From positions 1 to 12,404 of the forward strand of contig PDQE01000064.1 in the NCBI GenBank assembly GCA_002747735.1: a DNA stretch of 12,404 nucleotides. Reading direction: 5' to 3'. Numbering within the stretch: position 1 is the stretch's first letter; the number at the start of each line of letters is the position of its first letter. The translations under genes and the position numbers were made by a program. Below are positions 1 to 8,284 of the stretch, in pieces. Under the pieces are notes generated by a model. The model was not told the origin of the DNA. It made no database searches and was given only the letters and a program-made list of their open reading frames with translations. This DNA comes from Flavobacteriales bacterium. Its GTDB lineage: Bacteria; Bacteroidota; Bacteroidia; Flavobacteriales; Flavobacteriaceae.

Positions 1-88
1 GTAAAAATAAACTATAGCTACGGCTATACTTAATTTTTACGCCTTATCTATCACAAAAATTCATCATTTTATTTTTTGAGTATTTTTA
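1..88. repeat. Partial copy of a dispersed palindromic repeat
   Basis: Positions 1-40 form a nested inverted repeat: GTAAAAAT at 1-8 pairs with ATTTTTAC at 33-40, and TATAGC at 13-18 pairs with GCTATA at 23-28 around the loop TACG. The same apex (CATAGC-TAAG-GCTAT) and the following GCCTT...AAAATTCA context occur at 8341-8407, so 1-62 looks like the apex plus right arm of a diverged copy whose left arm lies outside the window. Positions 56-73 match 8713-8730 exactly over 18 nt. It lies downstream of the aldehyde dehydrogenase gene. A transcription-terminating role is possible but there is no clean U-tract hairpin. Confidence 0.55.
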
Positions 89-134
89 AAGCAGAACTGT
101 TATAATTCTACATAAATAATGTGGGTTAAAGGAG

Positions 135-1660
135 TTACAAATCAAACTTTATACCTTGTGCCAGTGGTAATTTTGTGGTGTAATTAATGGTATTGGTTTG
201 CCTTCTCATATAAATTTTCCAAGCATCGGAACCACTTTCACGGCCACCGCCGGTTTCTTTTTCACCGCCAAAAGCACCGCCTATTTCTGCACCGGAAGTA
301 CCTATATTTACATTAGCAATACCGCAATCAGAGGTAGATTGTTGGTCATAATGGCTGATGATAAACCTTGCATTACACCATTTTGAATAGCTATGGCGTT
401 TTCTACATCGCCACTGTATTTAAGCAAATATAAAATAGGGGCAAAAGTCTCATGTTGTACAATTTCAAAATTGGGCTTGGCTTCCGCTATGGCTGGTTTT
501 ACATAGCATCCACTTTCATAACCCTCTCCTGTTAAAACTCCGCCTTCTACCACAATTTTTCCGCCTTCAGCCACTACTTTTTCCAGAGCTTTATTGTAAT
601 TTTTAACTGCATCTTTGTCGATAAGTGGCCCCACATGATATTTTTCGTCCAGTGGATTACCTATTTTTAGTTGTTTATAAGCATCTACAATAGCATTTTT
701 TACCTTTTCATAAATACTTTCATGTATGATGAGCCTTCGGGTAGAGGTACAGCGTTGGCCACAAGTACCTACCGCACCAAATACGGCTCCAATTACAGTC
801 ATTTTTATATCAGCATCAGGAGTAATAATTATTGCATTGTTACCTCCCAATTCCAGTAAAGTTTTACCCAATCTGCCGGCTACTTTTTGAGCCACTATTT
901 TTCCCATCCTTGTAGAACCTGTAGCAGAAATTAAAGGAATACGATTATCATTAGTCATAAATTCACCTACGGTGTAATCGCCGTTGACAAGACAAGAAAT
1001 ACCTTCAGGCAGATTATTTTCTTTTGCTACTTCAGCAAAAATATATTGGCAGGCCAAACCGCAAAGCGGAGCTTTTTCTGATGGTTTCCAAAGGCATACA
1101 TCGCCACAAATCCAGGCTAATGCAGTGTTCCAACTCCAAACAGCCACGGGGAAGTTAAATGCAGAAATAATGCCTACAACACCCAGTGGGTGGTACTGTT
1201 CGTACATCCTGTGTCCCGGTCGTTCTGAATGCATGGTAAAACCGTGTAGTTGACGTGATAAACCTACGGCAAAATCGCAAATGTCTATCATTTCCTGTAC
1301 TTCGCCCAGTCCTTCCTGAAAACTTTTTCCCATTTCATAAGAGACCAGTTTTCCAAGTGGTTCTTTATATACTCTCAATTTTTCTCCAAATTGTCTTACT
1401 ATCTCGCCTCGTTGTGGAGCTGGCTTTAAACGCCATTGTTTAAAAGCGGAAGTTGCTTTTTCCATTACTTTTTTATAATCGGCTTTGGTGGTAGCGGTAA
1501 CTTTGGCAATTAATTTTCCGTCTACCGGAGAGTAGGAACTTATATCATCTTGGGTTTCTCCAAAACTATGAAGGCCGGTGGAGGTGCCTTTGTTAACCGG
1601 TTTTATATCAAAAGTTTTTAATACTTTGTCTATACCAAAATCTGTTGCAACTGCTTCCAT
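135..1660 (-). pseudogene. ALDH7-family aldehyde dehydrogenase (alpha-aminoadipate semialdehyde dehydrogenase type), frameshifted
   Basis: The family oxidises aldehydes with NAD+; ALDH7 members (AmaB, antiquitin) act on alpha-aminoadipate semialdehyde in lysine breakdown. The first frame runs from ATG at 1660 for 450 codons and stops at 308-310. It keeps the ALDH core: SAFNFP near the cofactor site, general base Glu270 in ELGGNN, and catalytic Cys304 in GQRCTSTRR. After MTNNL (codon 335-337) the frame is lost. Two bases later (333-334) a different minus frame resumes with SDCGIANVN, continues through [19 protein letters not shown] and [11 protein letters not shown], and ends LAQGIKFDL at TAA 135-137, a textbook ALDH7 C-terminus. 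About 11 codons between the halves are missing, consistent with a 31-nt deletion. The protein as encoded lacks the conserved C-terminal segment and carries about nine unrelated residues, so it is probably inactive unless the break is a sequence error. It is a single-gene unit with no evident operon partner. Confidence 0.85.
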
Positions 1661-1684
1661 AATTATAAATTTATAATAGAGGGC

Positions 1685-1697
1685 CTAATGTACAAAA
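1685..1697 (-). promoter_or_regulatory. Possible promoter element upstream of the aldehyde dehydrogenase
   Basis: On the minus strand this reads TTTTGTACATTAG. TACATTAG differs at one base from the Bacteroidota -7 box TAnnTTTG and sits about 25 nt before the ATG at 1660. The identical 13-mer lies upstream of the azurin gene (9403-9415). No convincing -33 TTG at the usual spacing is visible, so this is tentative. Confidence 0.3.
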
Positions 1698-1727
1698 TAT
1701 TTCTGCTATTGCCATATATTATAATTC

Positions 1728-1757
1728 AAAAAAAGCCATGCAATTTGCATGGCTTTT
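1728..1757 (-). terminator. Rho-independent terminator of the sigma/beta-barrel operon
   Basis: AAAAGCCATGC pairs perfectly with GCATGGCTTTT around a 5-nt loop. On the minus strand the hairpin is followed by seven T residues. It lies 38 nt past the stop of the beta-barrel gene and just before the promoter region of the aldehyde dehydrogenase, so it isolates the two units. Confidence 0.85.
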
Positions 1758-1794
1758 CAACATATTTGGCAACCAACCAAATATAATTAACCAA

Positions 1795-3228
1795 CTAAAA
1801 CCTAAAATTTAAACCCGAATAAATACCAAAGTAATACGGTTTAAAACCACCTGAATTTTCGGAAAACGTATTAAACTGATACTTCATCATGGGTGATATG
1901 TTTATAAATATTTTTTTATTGAGGTTATAATCAAAATCTATTCCAAGGTTACCGCTAAAATTGACATTATTAAGATTATTGACTTCACCCACCTGTGAGC
2001 GTTGCCCAAAAGATGTTATAACCAATTCATTGTCATTTAGAAAATAGGTGCTAAAACCGCCTACTAAATTTATCCCAATCACTTTTTCTATCAAATTGTA
2101 TTTAGCTTCCAAAGGAATTTCTATGTAGCCGTACTTTTGTTCCAGCTTGCCGAAAACGTCATAGGAAGTCCTAAATCCGTATGCATCTGAGGCAGTTTTT
2201 TGCAGTGTAGATACAAATGTTAAAGATGATTTACCGCTATTAGTTAAAATATTTATGTTTTCAGAACCCGATAAAGATGCTATAACCGGAGCCACATTTT
2301 TAGTGGTATAGCTTAGATCCACTGTATTAATACCAGATTGAATTGAAAATTTATCGCTAATTCTATAATTTATCTTCACGCCATAGGCCAAGGTATTATT
2401 GCCGGATTTTGCATTGTTCTTCAACGCTGGTGATATGGGTGAGCCATCAGACAAACTATTAAAATATATGGGGGCAATTACAGAACCTACAGTCCATTTT
2501 TTATTTTTATTACGGATAGTTTCGTTATTTTTATTTAACTGAGGTAATTCTTCTAATAAGTTTTTTTTCTGATGATTTTCTCGTTCACTTATTAGAACTT
2601 TATCAGTATTATTGATGTTTTGGTTAGGTATTGCATCGGTTTTAACTTTACGATTCACCTTTTGTTTTTTGATGTTTTCTAATCTGTTAAAAACTATTGC
2701 CGAGTCCGCGGAAACAGGGGTATTTTTAATGGTTTCCCTGTTTTGATTCACTGCATTATCTTTATTTACTAAGGCATCATTAGCCATGTTTTTATCATCA
2801 GTATTATTATTTACTTTAATATCATTGACAATATTTTTATCTTTCTTATTGTTGTTGCTTTGTGTAATTATTGATTTTTCATTATTTAATTTAAATTTTT
2901 TATCAGAATTATCATTTATTTTTTCTGATGAGGTATCGGTGTTATTGTTATTTTGCTCTGAGGTTTTATCAGTATCGGTGATGATGATGTCGTTTTTTTG
3001 GTTGGGGGTGTTGGTTTCATTTTCTGTGATTGATATACCCAAAAAGATTAATCCGGCAAGAACGGCTGCTGCTCCGGCAATTCTAAACCACAGCGGCAGT
3101 ATCCTTTTTTTATTCTTTTTTTCCATGAGGCTTTTCTCAATGTCTTCCCACACTTTTGGGTCGGGTTGGGCTTCAAAATCTTTGAAACGCTCCTGAAAAA
3201 GCCGGTCTATATGTTTATTCTCCGTCAT
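1795..3228 (-). CDS. Membrane-anchored outer-membrane beta-barrel protein with anti-sigma-like N-terminus
   Basis: The protein has 477 residues. Residues 1-44 are a charged, presumably cytoplasmic segment with the pattern IDRLFQERFKDFEAQPDPKVWEDIEKSL, which resembles the N-terminus of Bacteroidota proteins encoded beside ECF sigma factors. Residues about 45-67 form one hydrophobic helix preceded by KKNKKR, which predicts an N-in inner-membrane anchor. Residues about 68-240 are a low-complexity Asn/Lys/Asp linker. From about 244 (KWTVGSVIAPIYF) to the end there are alternating amphipathic strands ending in GIYSGLNFRF, whose terminal Phe is typical of an outer-membrane beta signal. It follows the sigma gene by 119 nt and ends before a strong terminator. 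I infer a regulator or sensor that restrains the sigma factor through its cytoplasmic N-terminus. That role is not proven from sequence. No canonical zinc-binding anti-sigma motif (HxxxCxxC) is present. Confidence 0.8.
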   Translation of the reverse strand: MTENKHIDRLFQERFKDFEAQPDPKVWEDIEKSLMEKKNKKRILPLWFRIAGAAAVLAGLIFLGISITENETNTPNQKNDIIITDTDKTSEQNNNNTDTSSEKINDNSDKKFKLNNEKSIITQSNNNKKDKNIVNDIKVNNNTDDKNMANDALVNKDNAVNQNRETIKNTPVSADSAIVFNRLENIKKQKVNRKVKTDAIPNQNINNTDKVLISERENHQKKNLLEELPQLNKNNETIRNKNKKWTVGSVIAPIYFNSLSDGSPISPALKNNAKSGNNTLAYGVKINYRISDKFSIQSGINTVDLSYTTKNVAPVIASLSGSENINILTNSGKSSLTFVSTLQKTASDAYGFRTSYDVFGKLEQKYGYIEIPLEAKYNLIEKVIGINLVGGFSTYFLNDNELVITSFGQRSQVGEVNNLNNVNFSGNLGIDFDYNLNKKIFINISPMMKYQFNTFSENSGGFKPYYFGIYSGLNFRF

Positions 3229-3347
3229 CTATCTTTAAATTTAAATAATCATATCTAAATCAATAATTCTTCGTATTTATTATTAATGGTCGTTGGCTGC
3301 CACATGCACAACTTGTACTCATCTTATTGGTATTATGGTTTTTATAA

Positions 3348-3896
3348 TTACAAGGCTTCATTCTTTTTTTTTTGCTGATTTTGGTAGGCTTCTACTTTTC
3401 TTTTTAGTATAAGCCGGGCTCTAGATAAATTTGATTTGGATGTACCTTCGGAAATTTCCAGTAATTTTCCAATTTCTTTATGGGTATAGCCGTCCAATAC
3501 GTATAAGTTAAAGACCATTCTATACCGGTTTGGCAATTCCTGAATAATTTTTAATAAATAGGTAAGCGAAATGTCATCAGTGTTAATTTCTACTTCTATC
3601 CGTTCCGGAATTTCTTCGCTTACAAGGTTGAGCACATCTTTTTTTCTATAGGTCTGCAAAGCAGTATTTATCATAATTCGTTTCATCCAGCCTTCAAAAG
3701 AACCTTTAAATTTAAAATGGCCTATTTTATTAAAAATGGTAATGAAACCATTGTGTAAATTATCTTGAGCTTCCTGGTAATTTTTTGAATATTTAAGGCA
3801 CAGCCCAAAAAGTTTACCGGAATAAATCTGGTAAACTTCGGCTTGTGCTTTTTTTTCTTGATTTTTACATCTATTTATGAGCTTTTTTAAACTCAT
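3348..3896 (-). CDS. RNA polymerase sigma-70 factor, ECF subfamily
   Basis: A 182-residue protein of normal ECF length. Sigma region 2 covers about residues 20-90 (YSGKLFGLCLKYSKNYQEAQDNL, then GSFEGWMKRIMINTALQTYRK). After a short acidic linker, region 4 covers about 112-170, with the helix-turn-helix in YTHKEIGKLLEISEGTSKSNLSRAR. It would direct RNA polymerase core enzyme to a small regulon. It starts 9 nt after the stop of the small lipoprotein gene and is followed by the beta-barrel gene, so the three are probably co-transcribed. The C-terminus is rich in Lys and Gln. Its regulon cannot be read from this window, although ECF operons are often self-regulated. Confidence 0.93.
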   Translation of the reverse strand: MSLKKLINRCKNQEKKAQAEVYQIYSGKLFGLCLKYSKNYQEAQDNLHNGFITIFNKIGHFKFKGSFEGWMKRIMINTALQTYRKKDVLNLVSEEIPERIEVEINTDDISLTYLLKIIQELPNRYRMVFNLYVLDGYTHKEIGKLLEISEGTSKSNLSRARLILKRKVEAYQNQQKKKNEAL

Positions 3897-3905
3897 ACAT
3901 TGGTT

Positions 3906-4322
3906 TTAGTTGGGATTTACTACCGGTATCGTTACTTCTTCAAAAATATCTTCATTGTTACTATCTTTACCTTTCCAGAATTTAAACAAATAGTCTTCTC
4001 GTTGTGATACGGAAACGTTAAATTCGTGCTCTTTTTCTATTATTTGTTCCGTACAAGTAGCATCCAGATTTTTTAAGGCTTCTATGGCCACCACTCTGGC
4101 AGTGTCTTGTTGCTGATAATACAGCCTGTAAAAACTATGACAACCGTCTGGTAAATCATAGGTAACTTTTAAAGCATGGGTTTCTCCATAGTTAAAGAAC
4201 TCCGGAACTTCATAAGACTTTACGGGCAACACTACCACCACTATGTTGTCATTATCAGAATCTAAGCTACAAGAGACTAAGGTTAAAGTTAGCAATACTA
4301 CGGTTATAACTCTTTTCATCAT
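3906..4322 (-). CDS. Small lipoprotein of unknown function at the head of the sigma operon
   Basis: The 138-residue product starts with MMKR, a hydrophobic segment and the lipobox LVSC, with Cys18 as the lipidated residue. The next residues (SLDSDNDN) are acidic, as in Bacteroidota lipoprotein export signals, so it may face the cell surface. The rest is soluble and predicted mostly beta, with two further cysteines (in DGCHSF and ATCTEQ) that could form a disulfide. I recognise no family. The second Met (4319) is an equally good start. It is 9 nt upstream of the ECF sigma gene and divergent from the LuxE-like gene, sharing a gap of about 96 nt. The tight spacing suggests a part in the same signalling module or a product of its regulon, which is inference. 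Confidence 0.75.
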   Translation of the reverse strand: MMKRVITVVLLTLTLVSCSLDSDNDNIVVVVLPVKSYEVPEFFNYGETHALKVTYDLPDGCHSFYRLYYQQQDTARVVAIEALKNLDATCTEQIIEKEHEFNVSVSQREDYLFKFWKGKDSNNEDIFEEVTIPVVNPN

Positions 4323-4376
4323 ATTTGTTTTTTTTAATATTTATTGATTTTTCATTATGTAGATGTTTAGTTTTAA

Positions 4377-4405
4377 TTTGGTTGCGTAAAATTACCGTAT
4401 TTTTG
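4377..4405 (+). promoter_or_regulatory. Candidate Bacteroidota-type promoter for the LuxE-like gene
   Basis: A TTTG at 4377-4380 is followed after 17 nt by TATTTTTG at 4398-4405, which fits the TTG / TAnnTTTG consensus of Bacteroidota primary-sigma promoters. Transcription would begin around 4409-4412, leaving a leader of under 10 nt before the proposed start at 4419. Confidence 0.45.
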
Positions 4406-4418
4406 ACAAAATTTTTTT

Positions 4419-5393
4419 ATTCTGGAAGAAGCTCTCTTTAATATCAACACTTCTGCTGAATTTGAACAATTGGCTCTTGATATATTTAATTATCAATATG
4501 AAAATACTCCTGTTTACAGACAATTTTGTGATTTTTTACATATTGATTGCAAAAATGTTGCCCAAATAGAAGATATTCCTTTTTTACCCATAGAGTTTTT
4601 TAAATCCAAAAGAATATTAACTACTCATCACAGCCCGGATACGGTATTTATCAGTAGTGGAACTACAGGCCAAAAACCCAGTAAACACTACGTAAGCAGA
4701 TTAGAGCTTTATGAAAAAAGTTTTATAAACGGGTTTACACATTTTTACGGAGATGTAAAAGATTATACCTTTTTGGCTCTGCTACCATCTTATCTTGAAA
4801 GAAGCGGCTCTTCTTTGGTATATATGGTAGATAAATTAAAAAACTTTAGCAATAATACCAATAGTGGGTTTTACCTTAACAATTTAGGCAAATTAAAAAG
4901 CACTTTGCAAAAACTGGATGATGCGGGAGAAAAAGTTTTGCTGATAGGGGTTTCTTTTGCCTTAATGGACTTAGTAGAAAAATATAGGTTTAACCTAAAA
5001 AATACCATTATCATGGAAACCGGTGGTATGAAGGGTAGGAGAAAAGAAATCATAAGGCCGGAACTGCACGATAAGTTAAAGCGGGGTTTTGGGGTAAAAA
5101 CTATTCATTCTGAATACGGAATGACAGAGTTATTAAGTCAGGCATACTCAAAAAAAGAGGGTTATTTTTCTTGTCCGCCCTGGATGAAAGTTCTTATTAG
5201 AGACCCCCAAAATCCTATACAGTTTTTAGATAACGGTAAAACCGGCGGTATAAACGTAATAGATTTAGCCAATATCTACTCTTGTAGTTTTATTGCTACT
5301 CAGGACTTGGGTAAATTACATCATAACGATACGTTTGAAGTATTGGGAAGATTTGATCATTCAGATGTTAGAGGTTGCAGTTTGATGGTCTAG
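4419..5393 (+). CDS. LuxE/PaaK-like acyl-protein synthetase (acyltransferase)
   Basis: The family activates carboxylic acids with ATP; LuxE proper forms an acyl-adenylate and an acyl-protein thioester. Visible hallmarks are the AMP-binding loop FISSGTTGQKPSKHY, METGGMKGRR, and HSEYGMTELLSQAY, with a C-terminal part ending GRFDHSDVRGCSLMV. From the first conventional start (TTG 4470) the protein has 307 residues, but the frame upstream to TGA 4404 encodes LEEALFNINTSAEFEQ directly before LALDIF, which looks like the natural family N-terminus. The best start is therefore ATT at 4419 (or CTG at 4422), giving about 324 residues; no ATG, GTG or TTG exists in that stretch. No luxC or luxD reductase or transferase genes are nearby, so a bioluminescence role is unlikely. 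The gene stands alone, divergent from the lipoprotein-sigma operon and convergent with the metalloprotease. Confidence 0.88.
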   Translation: MLEEALFNINTSAEFEQLALDIFNYQYENTPVYRQFCDFLHIDCKNVAQIEDIPFLPIEFFKSKRILTTHHSPDTVFISSGTTGQKPSKHYVSRLELYEKSFINGFTHFYGDVKDYTFLALLPSYLERSGSSLVYMVDKLKNFSNNTNSGFYLNNLGKLKSTLQKLDDAGEKVLLIGVSFALMDLVEKYRFNLKNTIIMETGGMKGRRKEIIRPELHDKLKRGFGVKTIHSEYGMTELLSQAYSKKEGYFSCPPWMKVLIRDPQNPIQFLDNGKTGGINVIDLANIYSCSFIATQDLGKLHHNDTFEVLGRFDHSDVRGCSLMV

Positions 5394-5455
5394 TGTTAAG
5401 TCAAGTGTACTTTTAACCTGATTTCGATTAATATTGTGACCACAGCTTTCTTTTC

Positions 5456-5539
5456 ACTTAAAAACCTTTGAAATATCTTGATATTTCTTCATGCTTTTAA
5501 GTACAAATTATATGTAGCATTATATATTAGACTTGGTAT
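5456..5539. repeat. Composite repeat: imperfect palindrome joined to a mobile-repeat end
   Basis: Positions 5456-5502 are an imperfect palindrome: ACTTAAAA (5456-5463) pairs with TTTTAAGT (5495-5502), and GAAATATC (5470-5477) pairs with GATATTTC (5480-5487) around a 2-nt loop. Positions 5506-5539 are the reverse complement of 8285-8318 with one mismatch in 34, so they are an end of the same repeat family attached to a different core. It sits between the convergent luxE-like and metalloprotease genes, where it does no coding damage. It might also stop transcription from both sides, but no U-tract is present. Confidence 0.65.
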
Positions 5540-5554
5540 CATTATGTTACATCC

Positions 5555-8158
5555 TTACTCCAGTTCTATCTCACCCTCCAAAGCATCTTCTATTTGTTTT
5601 TGAAGAAACAGTAGATGAGCCTTGATCATGCGTTCAGAAATTTTTGGGGTAATGTTGTTCAAATCGTCTTGCAGGCTAAGTAAATAACTCAAAGCCAATG
5701 CTCTTACATCTGTATTAGTAGTGAGGCCTTGGGTAAGGATGGCCATAAGCCCTAATGTTCCTTTTTTGGCCTTAGCCGGTTTATACAAAGCAATTAAATT
5801 TTTTAGATACGCTTTTTGAATATGCCTTTGATAAACGGAAGGTTTAAAATTTTTACCGAGCTCCAAATCTTTCCAAACCATTTGGTAAATATCATCTAAA
5901 TATTCCACGGGAGTATAAACTCCGGTAGAGTCATTTTCTATATCTTTTATAACAATTTTAGGCTTGGCATCCAATTTTTCTTTGATTTCCGAAATGGTAT
6001 CGGTTTTGTATCTTTCGGCTATAAAACATATTCTGCTTACCAAACTGGGTGCCACAAGGCTTCCCATTACACTTTCCATTGTTTTTACAATATCCTCCTT
6101 AGTTTGAGGGGATTTTATTCTGTTGAGAATATCCTTGTCTAAAAGCCAGGTAGGTTCTGTAAAAATATGCTCTTGTAAAAAATGTAAGGCTGCTTTTTGT
6201 TTTTTCTTTTCTACCATTTCGTAAATATCACCTTCTTCCCTTACGGACTTAGGAGTTACATATATACCACCTATATTATTTTTTACGTGCATAATGTATC
6301 GGGTATATTGGTTGATAATTGAGGTATATAGCAATTTTAATTTTTTATAATCGCCATCAGTATTGTCTTTAGACCAATAGAGTAAATTAGGTAAAATCCG
6401 TTGTAAATTTTTTATCCCGTATTCACTTGCCAGAACAGCATTGTCACCCAAATCTTCTGCTTGCGAACGTGGGTCATAATCTCTACCTTCTCCACCAAAC
6501 CAAAGCCTTGGATTTGCGGCTACTCTGTCTTCAATCATTTTACTGAGCATGTCTTTTTCTTCCTCTAATGACATTTCTTGCGAAAATTTAGTATATCCCC
6601 ATAGAATAGCCCATTTGTCATAATCTCCAATTCTAGGCAGTAGATTGTGAAGAATGAGAGAATCCTGAGGCTGGGCTACATAATTAAAACGGGCATAATC
6701 CATAATGGATGCGGTATGGCCGTATTTGTCCAGATAAGTATTGCTACGCAAACTGTCTACGGGAGTAGCATAGCTGGCACCCATATTATGCCTTAAGCCC
6801 AGAGTATGCCCTATTTCGTGCGAGGCAACAAAACGAATAAGCCAACCCATTAGCTCATCGTCCAGTTCCATTCTTCTGGCTCTGGGATCTACAGCCGCAG
6901 TTTGAATAAAATACCAACTTTGCAATAGGCTCATAAGATTATGATACCATCCTACGTGCGATTCTAATATTTCTCCACTTCTGGGGTCAACAATATTAGG
7001 GCCGTAAGCATTTTTAAAAGGAGAGGCAAAATACCGTATTACCGAATATCTTGCGTCTTCCAGACTCATGGCACTATCTTTTTCAGGCCATGGTTTTGCC
7101 GTAATGGCATTTTTAAAGCCCGCAGCTTCAAAAGCTTCATTCCAATCTTTTACTCCCCATATTAAATGTGGTAGCCATTTTTTTGGCGTTGCCGGGTCTA
7201 TATAAAACACGATTGGTTTTTTGGGCTCTACCAACTGGCCTATTCGCCAGGCTTCTAAATCTTCGTCTTTTGGCTCTAAACGCCAGCGATGGATAAAGGC
7301 TTCTTGCTTTACCTCTTGTTGGTCATCATCATATTCAAGGTATCCACTGGCAAAATATCCTACTCTTGGGTCGTATAATCTGGGCCGCATAGGCTTTTTG
7401 GGCAAGAGAACAAAGGAATTGTTAATCTCCAGAGTAACCATTCCTGATAGTACTGCGGCCGGCAATTCTCTGTAAATACTTTCTGAACCTACTTTGGCTT
7501 TATATGTTTTTACAGTTTTTATTTCTGTGTTAATGGGATAGGTATTAATTTCTTTTATAAAAGATTTGTTTCTGTCTAAGGAAATGAGTTTGTGCCTGTT
7601 TTTCTGTATTTTATTAAGGGTTAACAGATAATTATCACTGTTTAAAAATTCTGTAACTTCAAAGACAAATGCTCCGGTTGTTTCATGAGTGGCATTTATT
7701 TCAAAAGCTTCTGCTATAGGGGCTAAGTTAGAATTTTCTACTGCCCTTGCTATGGCATCGCCCTCCCTTGCCTTGGTAATAGAGGTTTTTACCCGTAATA
7801 AAATTTTATCGTTTGGAGCCTTTTCAAAAAACACTACTCGTTTTCCAATTTCTTCACCACCGTAATAGCCACCCATCTCGGGAGTTCTAATAAACCGGGA
7901 TACTACTAATATTTCCCTGCCCAAAAGCTTCTTGGGTAGTTCAAAATAGTATTTGTTCTCTACTCGGTGTATTTTTATTAAACCGTTTTTTGTTATAGCA
8001 TCTTTGGTAATAATTTTTCTGTAAGGTTCTATTTTTACTACCGTATCTATTTGAACAATTTGGTTTTTGTTCAAATGAATTTTTGGACTGAAAATCCCGC
8101 AGGAAACCATTACTAAGGAAAGAATAACAGAGAGAACAAAATATCTTGCCAATTTCAT
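5555..8158 (-). CDS. Zinc-dependent metalloprotease lipoprotein (DUF5118-DUF5117-DUF4953 type)
   Basis: An 867-residue protein, the normal size for this Bacteroidota family. The signal peptide ends in the lipobox MVSC with Cys20 as the lipid site, so it is exported and anchored. The N-terminal portion (about 45-100: ITKDAITKNGLIKIHRVENKYYFELP, here split for length as ITKDAITKNGL and KIHRVENKYYFELP) matches DUF5118, followed by a DUF5117-like beta region to about 290. The catalytic part holds the metzincin-type motif HEIGHTLGLRH at 447-457 (zinc ligands His447, His451, His457; general base Glu448) and a Met-turn candidate SIMDYARF with Met486. All zinc ligands are intact. Substrate and physiological role are unknown for the family. 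The gene appears monocistronic, flanked by repeats on both sides, with no partner to suggest a pathway. Confidence 0.93.
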   Translation of the reverse strand: MKLARYFVLSVILSLVMVSCGIFSPKIHLNKNQIVQIDTVVKIEPYRKIITKDAITKNGLIKIHRVENKYYFELPKKLLGREILVVSRFIRTPEMGGYYGGEEIGKRVVFFEKAPNDKILLRVKTSITKAREGDAIARAVENSNLAPIAEAFEINATHETTGAFVFEVTEFLNSDNYLLTLNKIQKNRHKLISLDRNKSFIKEINTYPINTEIKTVKTYKAKVGSESIYRELPAAVLSGMVTLEINNSFVLLPKKPMRPRLYDPRVGYFASGYLEYDDDQQEVKQEAFIHRWRLEPKDEDLEAWRIGQLVEPKKPIVFYIDPATPKKWLPHLIWGVKDWNEAFEAAGFKNAITAKPWPEKDSAMSLEDARYSVIRYFASPFKNAYGPNIVDPRSGEILESHVGWYHNLMSLLQSWYFIQTAAVDPRARRMELDDELMGWLIRFVASHEIGHTLGLRHNMGASYATPVDSLRSNTYLDKYGHTASIMDYARFNYVAQPQDSLILHNLLPRIGDYDKWAILWGYTKFSQEMSLEEEKDMLSKMIEDRVAANPRLWFGGEGRDYDPRSQAEDLGDNAVLASEYGIKNLQRILPNLLYWSKDNTDGDYKKLKLLYTSIINQYTRYIMHVKNNIGGIYVTPKSVREEGDIYEMVEKKKQKAALHFLQEHIFTEPTWLLDKDILNRIKSPQTKEDIVKTMESVMGSLVAPSLVSRICFIAERYKTDTISEIKEKLDAKPKIVIKDIENDSTGVYTPVEYLDDIYQMVWKDLELGKNFKPSVYQRHIQKAYLKNLIALYKPAKAKKGTLGLMAILTQGLTTNTDVRALALSYLLSLQDDLNNITPKISERMIKAHLLFLQKQIEDALEGEIELE

Positions 8159-8284
8159 AATGTGATGATAGTGAATTAAAAAAAATTAAAATTTCTTAAG
8201 CTGAATTATTTATCTGGAGTTAAACCAATTTGTTTTAATGATATTCCGTTACTTAAAATTAAGTTTGTTTTTTGTGAACAGCTT
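8159..8284. other. Upstream region of the metalloprotease gene
   Basis: First part of the 690-nt gap 8159-8848. It is A/T-rich and should contain the metalloprotease promoter, but I find no clear TAnnTTTG box on the minus strand. No coding signal is visible. The palindromic repeat begins at 8285. Confidence 0.3.

Noticed and set aside
2786..3196. 136-codon plus-strand frame, Leu/Phe/Ser-rich and membrane-like
   Set aside because: It is the antisense of the Asn/Lys/Asp-rich linker of the beta-barrel protein, which produces hydrophobic codons on the other strand.
5456..5502. Bidirectional terminator between the convergent luxE-like and metalloprotease genes
   Set aside because: The palindrome is A/T-rich with mismatches and no U-tract, and it adjoins a repeat-family end, so a repeat is the better call.
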